Source of the DNA: Zeimonas sp039807785
GTDB lineage: Bacteria; Pseudomonadota; Gammaproteobacteria; Burkholderiales; Burkholderiaceae_E
DNA length: 18,057 bases
Direction of reading: 5' to 3'
NCBI GenBank assembly: GCA_039807785.1
Contig: JBDHRX010000063.1
Span: 1 to 18,057 of the forward strand
Part shown: positions 15,363 to 18,057 of the stretch, piece by piece
Layout: every line of letters begins with the position of its first letter
Position numbering within the stretch: the first letter of the stretch is position 1
Translations under genes and position numbers: made by a program
The notes under the pieces: generated by a model
What the model saw: the letters and a program-made list of their open reading frames with translations, nothing else
Database searches by the model: none
What the model was told of the DNA's origin: nothing

Positions 15363-16043
15363 ATGAGCAAGCGCAAGAAGGTGAACCGGGCATGGCTGGC
15401 GCAGCACGTCGACGATCCGTACGTGAAGCTGGCGCAGAAGCACGGCTACCGCTCGCGGGCCGCGTTCAAGCTGCTGGGGATCGACGCCCAGGACCGGCTG
15501 ATCCGGCCCGGCGTCGCGGTGGTCGACCTCGGCTCGGCCCCCGGCGCCTGGAGTCAGGTGCTGCGCGAACGGCTGGCGCGGCCGTCCGGCCAGGGCATCG
15601 ACGGGCGCATCGTGGCCCTGGACCTGCTGCCGATGGCGCCGATCCCCGACGTGGACTTCGTGCAGGGCGACTTCCGGGAAGCCGAAACCCTGCACCGACT
15701 CGAGGCGGCGCTCGGCGGCGCGAAGCTCGACCTTGTCGTTTCCGACATGGCCCCCAATCTCAGCGGGGTGGCGGCGGCCGACGCGGCGCGGATGGCCGAC
15801 CTGGTCGAGCTGGCGGTGGCGTTCGCGCTGGCCCACCTGAAGCCCGGCGGCGCCCTGTTGGTGAAATGTTTCCACGGCAGCGGCTACAGCCAGGTCGTAG
15901 AGTTGTTCAAGCGCAGCTTCGCCAAGGTCGCGGTCCGCAAGCCGGCGGCGTCGCGGGACCGGTCGGCCGAGACCTACCTGCTGGGGCGCGTGCCGAAGGC
16001 AGCCGCCGCCGGGATCGGCGGGGGCGTCGATGAAAGGCTTTGA
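15363..16043 (+). CDS. rlmE: 23S rRNA (uridine-2'-O-)-methyltransferase RlmE (FtsJ/RrmJ)
   Basis: A 226-residue enzyme, slightly longer than E. coli RrmJ (209). It starts with a basic MSKRKKVNRAWLAQHVDDPYVK and a YRSRAAFKL motif. The SAM-binding loop is VVDLGSAPGAWSQ (53-65). The catalytic K-D-K-E residues are all present: K36, D128 (SDMAPNLSG), K168 (LLVKCFHG) and E203 (SAETYLLG). It methylates the 2'-hydroxyl of U2552 in the 23S rRNA A loop, a late step of 50S assembly. ATG 15363 has GGGG at 15352-15355, and GGAGG lies further off at 15346-15350. The C-terminal ~18 residues (VPKAAAAGIGGG onward) are an extra tail. It is divergent from yhbY and followed by ftsH, the usual neighbour. Confidence 0.97.
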   Translation: MSKRKKVNRAWLAQHVDDPYVKLAQKHGYRSRAAFKLLGIDAQDRLIRPGVAVVDLGSAPGAWSQVLRERLARPSGQGIDGRIVALDLLPMAPIPDVDFVQGDFREAETLHRLEAALGGAKLDLVVSDMAPNLSGVAAADAARMADLVELAVAFALAHLKPGGALLVKCFHGSGYSQVVELFKRSFAKVAVRKPAASRDRSAETYLLGRVPKAAAAGIGGGVDERL

Positions 16044-16114
16044 TGCGGGGCATGACCCATGCAAATCAATGGTTTAGCAGCCCGGCCGCCCGGGGTCGGG
16101 CCCCGCAATGAGCG

Positions 16115-16120
16115 TAGAAT
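16115..16120 (+). promoter_or_regulatory. Candidate -10 element for ftsH
   Basis: TAGAAT, identical to the hexamer before carA, lies 59 bases before the ftsH start in the 136-base gap after rlmE. No clear -35 is seen. The gap also holds two small dyads, GCATG/CATGC (16050-16062) and CGGGG/CCCCG (16091-16105), neither followed by a T-tract. Confidence 0.4.
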
Positions 16121-16179
16121 GCAAGGCAAGGCGTGATGGCAGGCAATCGAGCGGGCACGGCGCCCGAAGGAGCAGGTGA

Positions 16180-18057
<1,878 letters not shown>

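Noticed and set aside
14410..15366. A 318-codon plus-strand frame opposite yhbY
   Set aside because: It consists of FAALPG/RLRGAVF-like repeats that mirror the YhbY tail on the other strand; no ribosome binding site or domain supports it.
15231..16064. Upstream extension of the yhbY frame, antisense to rlmE
   Set aside because: rlmE on the plus strand has all catalytic residues; the extension is only its shadow. At most a 28-residue extension from a TTG is conceivable.

Overview
The window is very GC-rich (roughly 70% by eye). It carries a gene order typical of Betaproteobacteria, most likely Burkholderiales: dnaX-ybaB-recR at the left and carAB-greA-(yhbY)-rlmE-ftsH at the right. Several candidate -10 boxes of the TAGAAT/TAGAGT type fit that assignment. 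No tRNA, rRNA, CRISPR array, transposase or integrase is visible, so this looks like ordinary chromosome. A short accessory block, about 5.7-9.1 kb, sits between the two housekeeping clusters.

Left block (1-2877, + strand): the 3' end of dnaX (tau), the nucleoid-associated ybaB and the recombination mediator recR, followed without a gap by a class III (CaiB/BaiF) CoA-transferase. Start/stop overlaps tie dnaX to ybaB and recR to the CoA-transferase. Next (2977-5691, + strand) comes a complete SsuA/TauA-type ABC importer: binding protein, ATPase and permease. Its substrate cannot be read from the sequence.

Middle block (5692-9030): two secreted PEP-CTERM-type proteins, one a VWA-domain protein with an intact MIDAS site and one Gly/Asn/Tyr-rich. 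Both sit behind near-perfect sigma-54 (-24/-12) promoters on opposite strands. The promoter of the VWA gene also has an exact IHF consensus next to its -24 box. This fits the known link between PEP-CTERM proteins, exosortase sorting, exopolysaccharide and RpoN-dependent PrsK/PrsR control. Neither the exosortase nor PrsK/PrsR lies in the window. Between the two genes is a divergent pair: a small four-cysteine exported protein of unknown function and a DsbC/DsbG-like periplasmic disulfide isomerase.

Right block (9318-18057): carA and carB (carbamoyl phosphate synthetase), a carB terminator, then a candidate greA promoter followed by an early terminator before greA. That layout resembles the E. 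coli GraL leader. greA converges on yhbY, whose product has an unusual basic, repeat-built C-terminal tail. yhbY is divergent from rlmE across a gap holding a hexanucleotide tandem repeat. ftsH runs off the right edge without a stop codon.

The least explained features are the sigma-54 PEP-CTERM pair with its enclosed cysteine-rich protein/isomerase pair, the repeat tail of YhbY, and the attenuator-like greA leader.
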